Made by a program: the position numbers and the translations under genes. Source: Nocardia araoensis NBRC 100135 (GTDB taxonomy: Bacteria > Actinomycetota > Actinomycetes > Mycobacteriales > Mycobacteriaceae). From it: a stretch of DNA of 64,000 nucleotides. The DNA lies in assembly GCF_000308435.1 (NCBI RefSeq), contig NZ_BAFR01000034.1:62001-126000 (forward strand), read 5' to 3'. This document shows positions 9,710-17,816 of this stretch, one piece after another. Numbering within the stretch: the first letter of the stretch is position 1; each line of letters starts with the position of its first letter. The notes beneath the pieces were generated by a model, which saw only the letters and a list, made by a program, of their open reading frames with translations, made no database searches and was not told where the DNA came from.

Positions 9710-10215
9710 CCGCTCCCGAGGAATTCAACGAGGACTACGTCGAGGAATTCGACGCTGCCGAGGCTGTCGAGGACGGTGCGGGCTACGAGGAGTCCGAGGC
9801 CTCGGCGTCCTACGCTCCGATCGTGATCGACCGCCCGGTGCAGACCGTCGGCCGCCGCAAGGAGGCCGTCGTGCGCGTGCGCCTGCTGCCCGGCTCCGGC
9901 AACTTCGTGCTCAACGGCCGCACCATCGAGGACTACTTCCCGAACAAGGTGCACCAGCAGCTGGTCAAGTCGCCGCTGGTGACGGTCGAGCGCACCGAGT
10001 CCTTCGACGTGCACGCCCGCCTGGTCGGCGGCGGCCCGTCCGGCCAGGCAGGCGCCCTGCGGCTGGCCATCGCCCGCGCGCTGATCGAGGTCACCCCGGA
10101 GGATCGTCCCGCCCTCAAGCGGGCCGGCTTCCTGACCCGTGACCCGCGTGCCACCGAGCGCAAGAAGTACGGTCTGAAGAAGGCGCGCAAGGCGCCGCAG
10201 TACTCGAAGCGCTGA
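9706..10215 (+). CDS. rpsI: 30S ribosomal protein S9
   Basis: 169 residues, GTG start at 9706 overlapping the rplM stop. The first 40 residues are an acidic Glu/Asp/Tyr-rich extension ([19 protein letters not shown]), common in actinobacterial S9. The conserved domain follows with [47 protein letters not shown] and the C-terminal [17 protein letters not shown]. The basic tail reaches into the ribosomal P site and contacts the tRNA anticodon loop. The gene is followed by a nested inverted repeat at 10225-10278 that may end the transcript. Confidence 0.98.
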   Translation: MTAPEEFNEDYVEEFDAAEAVEDGAGYEESEASASYAPIVIDRPVQTVGRRKEAVVRVRLLPGSGNFVLNGRTIEDYFPNKVHQQLVKSPLVTVERTESFDVHARLVGGGPSGQAGALRLAIARALIEVTPEDRPALKRAGFLTRDPRATERKKYGLKKARKAPQYSKR

Positions 10216-10224
10216 TTTCGGCAT

Positions 10225-10278
10225 CGTCGACCCTCCGCATCCGGCACTCTCGCGGTGCCGGACGCGGTACGGTCGACG
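10225..10278. terminator. Nested inverted repeat after rpsI, possible terminator
   Basis: Outer arms CGTCGACC (10225-10232) and GGTCGACG (10271-10278) pair perfectly. Inside them CCG (10235-10237) pairs with CGG (10265-10267), and CCGGCAC (10241-10247) pairs perfectly with GTGCCGG (10255-10261) around a TCTCGCG loop. It begins 10 bp after the rpsI stop. There is no U-tract, as is usual for hairpin terminators in high-GC actinobacteria. It could equally be an RNA processing or regulatory structure ahead of glmM. Confidence 0.45.
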
Positions 10279-10430
10279 CGGCAGCTGTACGAGAGCAGGC
10301 TCCCAGCGAACAGCTGGTCGCCTGCTCTCGCGCTATATGAAGACGCGGCGTTCGCGGGGCCTTCGTGGTGCACGAGCCGGTGCCTCCGGGGCCGGCGCCC
10401 ACGCCACAGATCATCAATGAGGGGCGAGGT

Positions 10431-11807
10431 ATGGGACGGTTGTTCGGCACCGACGGAGTCCGCGGGCTTGCCAACGAGTCACTGAGTCCGGAGCTGGCGC
10501 TGCGCGTTTCCGGCGCGGCCGCGCAGATCCTGAGCCGGGGCAAGAAGCGCGCGCTCGCGGTGGTCGGGCGTGACCCGCGGGCCAGCGGTGAGATGCTCGA
10601 GGCCGCGGTGACCGCGGGGCTGACCGCGGCGGGAGTGGACGTGCTCTCGGTGGGGGTGCTGCCGACCCCGGCCGTCGCCTACCTCACCGGCCTGTACGAC
10701 GCCTGCCTCGGCGTGATGATCTCCGCTTCGCACAACCCGATGCCCGACAACGGGATCAAGATCTTCGCCGCGGGCGGCCACAAACTCGACGACGCGATCG
10801 AGGACCGGATCGAGGCGCTCGTGACCGCCGAGACGCCGTTCCGCCCGACCGGCGCGGGCATCGGACGGGTGCGCAACGCGGCGGGCGCGCGTGATCACGG
10901 GTCGGACATCCCGGATCAGTACAGCCTCGCGGGCACCCACGAACGCTATGTGGAGCACCTGGTGGAGGCGACCGGGCAGGACCTGTCCGGGCTGACCGTG
11001 GTGGTCGACTGCGCGCACGGCGCCGCCGCGGAAGTGGGGCCCGCCGCCTATCGCGAAGCGGGGGCGACGGTGATCGCCATCAACGCCGAGCCCGACGGTC
11101 TGAACATCAACGACGGCTGCGGTTCGACCCATCTCGACCAGGTGCGGGCCGCGGTGGTGGGCCACGGCGCCGATCTCGGGCTCGCGCACGACGGCGACGC
11201 CGACCGCTGCCTGGCCGTGGACGCCTACGGCAATGTGGTCGACGGCGACGCGATCCTGGCGATCCTCGCCCTCGCCATGCACGAGGCGGGCGAGCTGGCC
11301 GAGGACACCCTGGTCGCCACCGTGATGAGCAACCTCGGCCTGCACATCGCGATGCGGGCGGCCGGAATCAGCGTGCGCACCACGGCCGTCGGCGACCGTT
11401 ACGTGCTCGAGGAGTTGCGGCGCGGCGGCTTCACGCTGGGCGGTGAGCAGTCGGGACACGTGGTGTTCCCCCGATACGGCACCACCGGCGACGGTATCCT
11501 CACCGGCCTGCGCCTGATGGCGCGGATGGCGCAGTCCCGGCGCAGCCTGGCCGATCTGGCGAGCGTGCTGCAGACCGTGCCGCAGATTCTGGTGAACGTG
11601 CCGGTCAACGACAAATCCGTGGTCGCACGCGCACCCGAGATTCGCGAGGCCGTGCTGGAGGCGGAGCGGATACTCGGCGAATCCGGGCGCGTACTGCTGC
11701 GACCCAGCGGCACCGAGGAACTGGTGCGGGTGATGGTGGAGGCCACCGACCCGGCCCAGGCGCGCCAACTGGCGGACGACCTCGCCAAGCGAGTCGCGGG
11801 AGTGTGA
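10431..11807 (+). CDS. glmM: Phosphoglucosamine mutase
   Basis: 458 residues from ATG 10431. It converts glucosamine-6-phosphate to glucosamine-1-phosphate in the cytoplasm, the second step from fructose-6-phosphate towards UDP-GlcNAc and peptidoglycan. The four signature elements are present: N-terminal [12 protein letters not shown], the phosphoserine loop [14 protein letters not shown] (active serine near residue 100), the metal-binding DGDADRC and the C-terminal phosphate-binding loop [14 protein letters not shown]. The catalytic serine must be phosphorylated for activity. The preceding step's enzyme, glmS, lies 6 kb downstream in the same orientation, as in mycobacteria (mrsA and glmS). 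An upstream GTG at 10365 would add 22 residues without family similarity. Confidence 0.97.
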   Translation: MGRLFGTDGVRGLANESLSPELALRVSGAAAQILSRGKKRALAVVGRDPRASGEMLEAAVTAGLTAAGVDVLSVGVLPTPAVAYLTGLYDACLGVMISASHNPMPDNGIKIFAAGGHKLDDAIEDRIEALVTAETPFRPTGAGIGRVRNAAGARDHGSDIPDQYSLAGTHERYVEHLVEATGQDLSGLTVVVDCAHGAAAEVGPAAYREAGATVIAINAEPDGLNINDGCGSTHLDQVRAAVVGHGADLGLAHDGDADRCLAVDAYGNVVDGDAILAILALAMHEAGELAEDTLVATVMSNLGLHIAMRAAGISVRTTAVGDRYVLEELRRGGFTLGGEQSGHVVFPRYGTTGDGILTGLRLMARMAQSRRSLADLASVLQTVPQILVNVPVNDKSVVARAPEIREAVLEAERILGESGRVLLRPSGTEELVRVMVEATDPAQARQLADDLAKRVAGV

Positions 11808-11840
11808 TCGCTCGCGCGCCGTGAGTGCCGCGGCCGTGGG

Positions 11841-13502
11841 TCAGTGGGTTTCGGTGAGTACGCCCGCGTTCATGTGCCAGCGGCGGGTCGCGTGGACGGT
11901 GTCGAGCATGCGGCGGTCGTGGGTGACGAGCAAGAGTGTGCCGGTGAAGGATTCGACGGCCTGCTCCAGTTGTTCGATGGCGGGGAGGTCCAAGTGGTTG
12001 GTCGGCTCGTCGAGCACGAGCAGGTTCACGCCGCGGGCTTGGAGCAAGGCGAGGGCGGCGCGGGTGCGTTCACCGGGGGAGAGGGTGTCGCACGGCCGCA
12101 GCACGTGTGGGCCCCGCAGACCGAATTTCGCCAGTAGTGTGCGCACCTCCGCCTCCGGCCATTCCGGCAGTTCGATGCCGAAAGTGGTGGCCAAAGCCGT
12201 GGTTCCGCGGAACAGCCCGCGTGCTTGGTCGACCTCGCCGATCTCGACGCCGGAGCCCAGGCTCGCGGTCCCGGTGTCGGGCCGGAGTTTTCCCAGCAGC
12301 AGGGCGAGCAGAGTCGACTTCCCGGAGCCGTTCGCTCCGGTGAGCACGATGCGGTCGGCCCAGTCGACCTGGGTGGTGATCGGGCCGAGCGTGAAGTCGC
12401 CGCGGGTGACGGTCGCCCGGGACAGCGTCGCCACCACCGAGCCGCTGCGCGGGGCCGCGGCGATGCTCATGCGCAGGTCCCATTCCTTGCGGGGTTCCTC
12501 CACCACCTCGAGCCGTTCGATGCGGCGCTGGGTCTGCCTGGCCTTGGCGGCCTGTTTCTCGGTGGACTCGGCCCGCACCTTGCGGCCCGCCTTGTCCGAG
12601 TCGAGCTTCCTGGGATCGCGCGCCTTGCGGCGGGCGGTGCGGACACCGTGCTCGAGCCAGTTGCGCTGCATCTGCGCACGGGCCTCGAGGCCCGCTTTGG
12701 TGTCGGCGTACTCCTCGTACGCCTCGCGCGCGTGCTGCCGCGCGATCTCGCGCTCCATCAGGTACGACTCGTAACCGCCGTCGTACGACCCGACCTGCTG
12801 CTGCGCGAGATCCAGCTCCACGACGCGATTCACGGTGCGCGCCAGGAACTCCCGGTCGTGGCTGATCACCATCAGCGGCACCCGAACACCGGCGACGAAC
12901 TGCTCCAGCCGGGCCAGGCCGTCCAGGTCCAGGTCGTTGGTCGGCTCGTCCAGCAGCAGGATGTCGAAGCGGGACAGCAGGACCGAGGCCAGTCCGGCGC
13001 GCGCGGCCTGACCGCCGGACAGACCGGTCATGGGCGTGTCCAAGCCGCTGGGCAGGCTGTCCGCGAGGCCGAGATCCGCGGCGATCTCGTGGGCACGCTG
13101 GTCCAGATCGGCTCCGCCGAGGGCGAGCCAGCGCTCCAGCGCGGGGGAGTACTCGTCCGGCCCGCCGTCGGCGAGGCGCTCGGCCGCGGCGTCCATCGCG
13201 GCCTGCGCCTCGGTGACTCCGGTTCGGCGGCCCAGGAATTCGAGGACGGTCTCGCCGTCGATCCGCTGCGCCTCCTGGGCCAGATAACCGACCGTCGCGT
13301 CCGGGGGACTGAGCGTGATGCTGCCCGTGGGTGCGTGCCGGTCGGCGAGCATGCGCAGCAGCGTCGACTTGCCCGCGCCGTTCACGCCGACCAGGCCGAT
13401 CACGTCGCCCGGCGCGAGGGTCAGATCCAGGTCGGCGAACAGCGTGCGCTCGCCGTGGCCGGCCGACAGGCCGCGGGCATGCAGAGTGGTGCTCACCAGC
13501 AC
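11841..13502 (-). CDS. ABC-F family ATPase (ribosome-associated or resistance type)
   Basis: 553 residues with two ABC ATPase domains and no membrane segments. Domain 1 has Walker A GVNGAGKS, signature LSGGQ and Walker B LLLDEPTNDLD. Domain 2 has GANGSGKS, LSPGER and LLVLDEPTNHLD. Between them (about residues 245-330) is a highly charged helical linker (EREIARQHAREAYEEYAD onward), the P-site tRNA interaction motif region of ABC-F proteins. These proteins bind the ribosomal E site to rescue stalled translation or displace antibiotics. Nothing visible distinguishes a housekeeping from a resistance role. It is convergent with glmM, with about 33 bp between the stops. Confidence 0.92.
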   Translation of the reverse strand: MLVSTTLHARGLSAGHGERTLFADLDLTLAPGDVIGLVGVNGAGKSTLLRMLADRHAPTGSITLSPPDATVGYLAQEAQRIDGETVLEFLGRRTGVTEAQAAMDAAAERLADGGPDEYSPALERWLALGGADLDQRAHEIAADLGLADSLPSGLDTPMTGLSGGQAARAGLASVLLSRFDILLLDEPTNDLDLDGLARLEQFVAGVRVPLMVISHDREFLARTVNRVVELDLAQQQVGSYDGGYESYLMEREIARQHAREAYEEYADTKAGLEARAQMQRNWLEHGVRTARRKARDPRKLDSDKAGRKVRAESTEKQAAKARQTQRRIERLEVVEEPRKEWDLRMSIAAAPRSGSVVATLSRATVTRGDFTLGPITTQVDWADRIVLTGANGSGKSTLLALLLGKLRPDTGTASLGSGVEIGEVDQARGLFRGTTALATTFGIELPEWPEAEVRTLLAKFGLRGPHVLRPCDTLSPGERTRAALALLQARGVNLLVLDEPTNHLDLPAIEQLEQAVESFTGTLLLVTHDRRMLDTVHATRRWHMNAGVLTETH

Positions 13503-13643
13503 GAGTCTGCCGTGCTCGGGGTCGCACCCTGAGATCGACCCCGGGAGAAATCAGGGTCGGTATCCGTCACCGGACCGATGGCGGGGCCTGCGGAGACGGG
13601 CACAGTGGAGGACGTAGCGATCACCGCACGAGAGGGAAGACCA

Positions 13644-13835
13644 ATGACCGCCCCCACCCGCCGTTTCACCCGCTCCACCCACGACAAGTGGATCGCAGGC
13701 GTCTGCGGTGGCATCGCCGAGTACCTCGGCTGGAACGCCAACGTCGTCCGTCTGCTGTTCGTGGTGTCGTGCCTGCTGCCCGGTCCGCAGTTCGTCATCT
13801 ACCTGGTGCTGTGGCTGTTGATGCCGAAGAAGTGA
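13644..13835 (+). CDS. Small PspC-domain membrane protein
   Basis: 63 residues from ATG 13644, with GAGAGGGAAGA just upstream as ribosome site. After a basic start the PspC signature follows: DKWIAGVCGGIAEYLGWNANVVRLLFVVSCL, then a membrane helix (FVIYLVLWLLMP) and a two-lysine end. PspC proteins are single-pass envelope-stress sensors or adaptors; a stand-alone 60-residue form is common in actinobacteria. It is monocistronic or cotranscribed with the next gene 100 bp on. A larger PspC module lies at 45-48 kb in this window, which may or may not be related in function. Confidence 0.88.
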   Translation: MTAPTRRFTRSTHDKWIAGVCGGIAEYLGWNANVVRLLFVVSCLLPGPQFVIYLVLWLLMPKK

Positions 13836-13934
13836 ACCCGCGGGGGCTGCGTCGAGCCCGCGCGAGTGACAGGATGGAACGATGCCGCTCGAGCGGCGCC
13901 GCACCACCGGTTCGAGTCCTGCTGAGGAGGGGTC

Positions 13935-14243
13935 ATGATCACCTCGAGCGAATTCCCAGGCCTGGATTTACTCGGCATCGACGCGTCCTCGTCACTGGAC
14001 GGCCTGGGTGCGATCGAACTGCACCATCCGACGCAGGGCATCGACGGCGACGGCTCGCTCGACACCATCACCACCACGGGTGACGAGGCGATGCAGGTCT
14101 GGACCGACTACGACCACGACGGCTTCGCCGACCACGTCACCGTGGTGGAGAAGGACGGCGACTACGCCGCATGGGAATTCCACCGCCATCCCGACGGCAC
14201 CTCCGAGTGGGTCCGCACCGACAAAGGCAAGATCGGCAGCTGA
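13935..14243 (+). CDS. DUF6802-type small acidic protein
   Basis: 102 residues from ATG 13935 (GAGGAGGGG ribosome site). No signal peptide or membrane segment. It is acidic and rich in Asp, Gly and Thr, with the repeated pattern GIDGDGSLDTIT and DYDHDGFADHVTVV, which resembles a calcium-binding DxDxDG-type or dockerin-like turn. It ends in a Trp-containing segment (AAWEFHRHPDGTSEWVRTD). I associate this pattern with the actinobacterial DUF6802 family, which often sits beside type VII secretion cargo. It is the first gene of the cassette that runs to 16894. Function unknown; metal binding is inferred only from the repeat. Confidence 0.7.
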   Translation: MITSSEFPGLDLLGIDASSSLDGLGAIELHHPTQGIDGDGSLDTITTTGDEAMQVWTDYDHDGFADHVTVVEKDGDYAAWEFHRHPDGTSEWVRTDKGKIGS

Positions 14244-14371
14244 CCGAATCCGCGAGAGCGGAATTCGGGGGAACCGAGTGTCGCTGTGTTGCGTCGAAGG
14301 AAGTACGGCGGCATTCCGGCGCGAACGAGATCCGCGTCGGCGCAACGACACTACGAGGACGGAGGGGAGTC

Positions 14372-14683
14372 GTGGGCGGGTCGGAAATGGTCGGAGTCCG
14401 GACGGGGGAGCTCGGTGCCCTCGGCAGCGACTATCGCAGATCGGCGGACGCCGTCCGCGATCAGGCGAAGCGAGTTGCCGATCACCTGTTCGGCATGGGT
14501 GGCGAGGCGGGCCGGAACTACGCGCCGCAGGGAATCGCGGTGCATCAGGGGCTGGAACGGATCGGTTCGTGGCTGCGTAACTGGAGTGACGCCACCACCG
14601 CGACCGCCGACGCGCTCGGCGCCGCCGTGGTGGCCTACGCCGAGACCGACCAGCAGCGCGCCTCCGAGACGAACAAGACATGA
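14372..14683 (+). CDS. EspC/WXG100-like type VII secretion substrate
   Basis: 103 residues from GTG 14372, chosen because GGAGG ends 6 bp before it; the upstream in-frame extension has no family similarity. The protein is all-helical in appearance (VRTGELGALGSDYRRSADAVRDQAKRVADHL, turn, then GLERIGSWLRNWSDATTATADALGAAVVAYAETD). The C-terminal YAETD fits the YxxxD/E type VII export signal that follows the second helix. Size and layout match the ESX-1 EspC-like group (PF10824). It probably pairs with the product of the next gene, 58 bp downstream. No ESX core ATPase or channel gene is in this window, so the exporting system must lie elsewhere. Confidence 0.7.
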   Translation: MGGSEMVGVRTGELGALGSDYRRSADAVRDQAKRVADHLFGMGGEAGRNYAPQGIAVHQGLERIGSWLRNWSDATTATADALGAAVVAYAETDQQRASETNKT

Positions 14684-14741
14684 GACCGCCGAATGACATG
14701 TGCTCGCACCGGCGACGCCGCACATTCGAGGAGTCGGGATC

Positions 14742-16496
14742 ATGACGGTTTCCTGGCAGGGCAAGTCGATCGACACCCTCCTGGACGAGGGCAGCGCGGG
14801 ATTGCAGTACTGGATCCAGTTCCTGCCGTTGTACGAGGCGGCGTTCGGCGGCAACGGGGGGCGCGGTGACGTCGGCAAGCTGCTGGCGATGTACGACGAG
14901 CAGCGCGGCGTGCGGTTGGAGAAGCTGGAGCAGACAGGGGAGGCGCTGAAAATCGCTCTGTCCGAAGTGGACCGGCAATGGGACGCGCAGCAGAGCTACG
15001 CCCGTCGGCTGCCCGAACTGTGGCAGGGACCTGCGGCCGCCGCGGCGCTCGATATGCTCGGCAAACAATCGGTCCTGGCCGACGAGGACCGGCAGCACGC
15101 CAGGGCCGCCATGACCGTGATCGCGGACATGGCGAGCTCGCTGCGGTCGGCGGTGGCCGCGAAGGCATTCGCCACCCGGGAGCTGCTGGAGGGGCCGGTA
15201 GGCGGCAGCAAAGCGGTTGCGATCGACGGTAAGACGCCGGAAGAGGTGAAGGTCATCGTCGACGTGCACAACGCACGCGAATGGATCGACGCGGACCAGG
15301 TCCGGGAACTCGGCCGCATCTTCCCGGCTCTCGCCGTGCCGGAGGACAAGATCAACAAAAGCGTGCTCGGTTTCATCAACTCCGACAGTAGGAATCTGCT
15401 CACCGGCGCGTACGGCGACCGAGTGCGCAGCGTCACCGAGGAGTGGCTGACCAAGACGTTCAAGCCGGACTTCGACCGCAAACTGGCGTCGTACGTCGAC
15501 GTCTGCGCCGAGGTCGATCGACTGTTCACCGACCAGTACAAGAACCTCACCGACGCATTGGCGCAGGTGTCCGAGCAGTCCTACCCGCGTCCGGAAGGCC
15601 CGTCGAAACCACAACCCGGAACACCGGTCGATCAGGACAAGCCGCAGGTGACAAGTGCCCCCGGGCCGCCGGGCGCGCCCGCCGCCACGGTCCCGGCGAG
15701 CACGGCGCCGAGCACCGTTCCCGCGTGGACCACACCGGACTCGCCGACCACGCCGAGTACCCCGAGCGCACCCAGCGTTCCGACCGCCCCCGCGCTCAGG
15801 ATGCCCGCGCTCGACGGTCTCGCCGCACTCAGCCAGGTGGCGCGGGAATTCGTGCCGGTGGCAACGGGTCTCGGCCAGGCGGTGGAGCAGGGCGTGTCCG
15901 CGCTGAGCGGGATCATCAAGAGCGGTGTCGACGACGCGATCGAGAAGCTCGTGCACAGCGCCGATCCGCAGCGTGCCGAAGCCGAGGACCGCAGCGAGGA
16001 AGCGCGGAACGAGAAGTTCCACGCCGAGGCGGAATTCGATATCGGCGGTCAGCATGTGAAGTTCGAGATGGGGCCGGACGGCCGGTTGGCACTGCTGCTC
16101 TCCGATGCCACGGGTGCGGAGCGGCAGTTCACCCTCGAGCTGAACGAGCACGGCATACCGGTCATCTCGACGACCGAGCCGGAAGCCGACAACGCAGAGC
16201 CTTCGGCGCCGGAGGCGCTTACGCCGGAGTCCCGGAACGAGGAGTCGCCGGTGCCGGAATCTCAGGAGGACGAGAAAGCGCCCCCGCCAGGCTCGGAACC
16301 GGACGCCGGGGACGGCAGGCCCGGACTACCGAGCGGAACCTTGCCGGGCACTCGGCGTGAAGAGGACGGCGAGCACTACCCGAAGCCGATGCCGGAACAG
16401 GGCGAGGCGGAGCCGGACGCCCCTGTGGACAGCGGCGCGGAACTCGCCGAAGCGGGGCCGCTGGACGCGGGGTTCGCCGAGGCGGGTCCACTGTGA
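14742..16496 (+). CDS. Large WXG-motif, Pro-rich putative type VII-associated protein
   Basis: 584 residues from ATG 14742 (GAGGAG ribosome site). Residues 1-160 are helical with a WxG turn (LPELWQGPAAAAAL, Trp94), as in WXG100/PPE-like secreted proteins. Residues 160-290 form a second folded segment (KAVAIDGKTPEEVKVIVDV to TEEWLTKTFKPDFDRKL). A Pro/Thr/Ala-rich linker covers about 295-350, a helical segment plus a beta-rich piece (FDIGGQHVKFEMGPDGRLALLL) about 355-480, then an acidic Glu/Pro tail. There is no Sec signal. Position after the EspC-like gene suggests a partner or exported effector. No toxin motif is recognisable. Confident as a gene, moderate as type VII cargo. Confidence 0.65.
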   Translation: MTVSWQGKSIDTLLDEGSAGLQYWIQFLPLYEAAFGGNGGRGDVGKLLAMYDEQRGVRLEKLEQTGEALKIALSEVDRQWDAQQSYARRLPELWQGPAAAAALDMLGKQSVLADEDRQHARAAMTVIADMASSLRSAVAAKAFATRELLEGPVGGSKAVAIDGKTPEEVKVIVDVHNAREWIDADQVRELGRIFPALAVPEDKINKSVLGFINSDSRNLLTGAYGDRVRSVTEEWLTKTFKPDFDRKLASYVDVCAEVDRLFTDQYKNLTDALAQVSEQSYPRPEGPSKPQPGTPVDQDKPQVTSAPGPPGAPAATVPASTAPSTVPAWTTPDSPTTPSTPSAPSVPTAPALRMPALDGLAALSQVAREFVPVATGLGQAVEQGVSALSGIIKSGVDDAIEKLVHSADPQRAEAEDRSEEARNEKFHAEAEFDIGGQHVKFEMGPDGRLALLLSDATGAERQFTLELNEHGIPVISTTEPEADNAEPSAPEALTPESRNEESPVPESQEDEKAPPPGSEPDAGDGRPGLPSGTLPGTRREEDGEHYPKPMPEQGEAEPDAPVDSGAELAEAGPLDAGFAEAGPL

Positions 16497-16543
16497 GCCC
16501 GGTCGGGACGAGGTCGCACACCGGATGAGCGAGGAGGCGCAGC

Positions 16544-16894
16544 ATGGTCGACTACGCCGAGGAAGCGAGGCAACTCGCCGCCGAGAATCAGCGCCGCATG
16601 TCGCTGCTGCTCGGCGAGATCCAGGCGATCAACGAGCAGACCGCGGCGACCGGCCGGGAATTCACCGACCGGCTGACCGCCGATATGGCCGAGTTCTGGG
16701 TGACGCACGCCGCCGACCTGGACAAGGCCGCCGCCGCGGCGGAGGAGCAGCAGCGGCTGCAAGACGAAGCACAGGAGCAGCGCGCGGCCATCGCACGGTC
16801 GATGGCCGCGCGCCGGGCCAATCGAACGGTGACGCCGGTCGACGAGGAGGACGAGGAGGCCAAGTTCTACCAACGCAAGAGCTGGCTGATCTGA
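16544..16894 (+). CDS. Small coiled-coil protein of the type VII-like cassette
   Basis: 116 residues from ATG 16544 with GAGGAGG upstream. It is almost entirely helical, with heptad-like stretches (YAEEARQLAAENQRRMSLLLGEIQAINEQ and LDKAAAAAEEQQRLQDEAQEQRAAIARSMAARRAN), an acidic patch (DEEDEEA) and a conserved-looking aromatic/basic end KFYQRKSWLI. No signal peptide or membrane segment. It is the last gene of the 13935-16894 run and lies 47 bp after the large WXG protein, so cotranscription is likely. It could be a cytosolic chaperone or a second small secreted partner. I do not recognise a named family. Confidence 0.7.
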   Translation: MVDYAEEARQLAAENQRRMSLLLGEIQAINEQTAATGREFTDRLTADMAEFWVTHAADLDKAAAAAEEQQRLQDEAQEQRAAIARSMAARRANRTVTPVDEEDEEAKFYQRKSWLI

Positions 16895-16922
16895 CCGGCG
16901 AGCCTCCGGGCCGGCCGGCCTG

Positions 16923-17780
16923 CTATCGCCGCAGCAGCGCGGCGAGCTGGCCGACCTTCAGCTTCGGCGGCTCCTTCTCCTGCGGCGCCGCCGGGTCGAC
17001 GACGGTGGTGTGCGGGATGACCTCTTCGGGATCGGCGAAGGCGCGGTAGGTCTTGTCGCCCGCCAGCGTGGCGAGCAGGTAACCGGCCAGCAGGGCGCGG
17101 GTGGTGCGGGCGGTCTTCGACTCGTGCTTCCCCGCACCCACGGCGGCGAGGACGCGTCGTCCCTCGATGATGCCGTTGTGCGACGCCTTGTCGATGGCGC
17201 GCAGGATCGCGGGGCCGCCCCACGCGGCGGCCAGCGGGATGGCGTTGGAACTGACCGAGGTGATGTCGGTCGCGCCGGCCAGGATCAGCGCGGGAACGTC
17301 CAGCCCGGGTGCGGCGGCTTCGGCGGCAGGCGCCGTCGGCGCGGGGAACAGCGCCGCGACGGTGGCGACGTCGCGACGACCGGCGGCGATGACCGCGGCG
17401 CCCGCGCCCATGCCGTGTCCCGCCAGGGCGAGGCGCTCCGGATGCACGCTGATCTCGCCGTCACCGAGGCGCACACCGGTGCAGATATCGAGGGTGGTGA
17501 CCAAATCGGCGGCCAGCCCCAGATGTGACGGAATCGGTCCGCGCTCGGTGTCGGGCGCGGCGGCCACGATTCCCCACGAAGCGAGGTGTTCGAGCAGCGT
17601 GCGGTAGTGGCTCGCCCCGGTCAACCAGCCGTGTCCGAACGCGACGGCGGGTAGATTCCGCCCCGCCTCGGGCGTGAACACCACCCCCGGCTGGCCGGCG
17701 ATGGCCAGGTTGCCGCGCAACACGCGGTGCGGGCCCCGGCTGGTCAGGGTGCTCAATAGCGATTTCACAGACGCCGACAC
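16923..17780 (-). CDS. Dienelactone-hydrolase-like alpha/beta fold protein lacking the nucleophile Ser
   Basis: 285 residues from GTG 17780 (an alternative GTG at 17768 is 4 codons in). The fold reads as a PET-hydrolase/dienelactone-type alpha/beta hydrolase: AVAFGHGWLTGASHYRTLLEHLASWGIVAAAPDTERG, the nucleophile elbow, then LILAGATDITSV (acid) and DKASHNGI (His). The elbow reads LAGHGMGAGAA, where GHSMG is expected: the serine is glycine (GGC, one base from AGC). A hydrolase reaction by the usual mechanism is therefore unlikely. It is divergent from glmS with only 36 bp between starts, so the two promoters overlap. It may be a binding protein, or use another residue. Confidence 0.85.
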   Translation of the reverse strand: MSASVKSLLSTLTSRGPHRVLRGNLAIAGQPGVVFTPEAGRNLPAVAFGHGWLTGASHYRTLLEHLASWGIVAAAPDTERGPIPSHLGLAADLVTTLDICTGVRLGDGEISVHPERLALAGHGMGAGAAVIAAGRRDVATVAALFPAPTAPAAEAAAPGLDVPALILAGATDITSVSSNAIPLAAAWGGPAILRAIDKASHNGIIEGRRVLAAVGAGKHESKTARTTRALLAGYLLATLAGDKTYRAFADPEEVIPHTTVVDPAAPQEKEPPKLKVGQLAALLRR

Positions 17781-17816
17781 GACGTGAACGTTATCCGATA
17801 AGTAGTGTGGTGAGCC

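Noticed and set aside
17781..17816. glmS ribozyme or riboswitch
   Set aside because: Only 36 bp separate the divergent starts, too short for the ribozyme core of about 75 nt or more.
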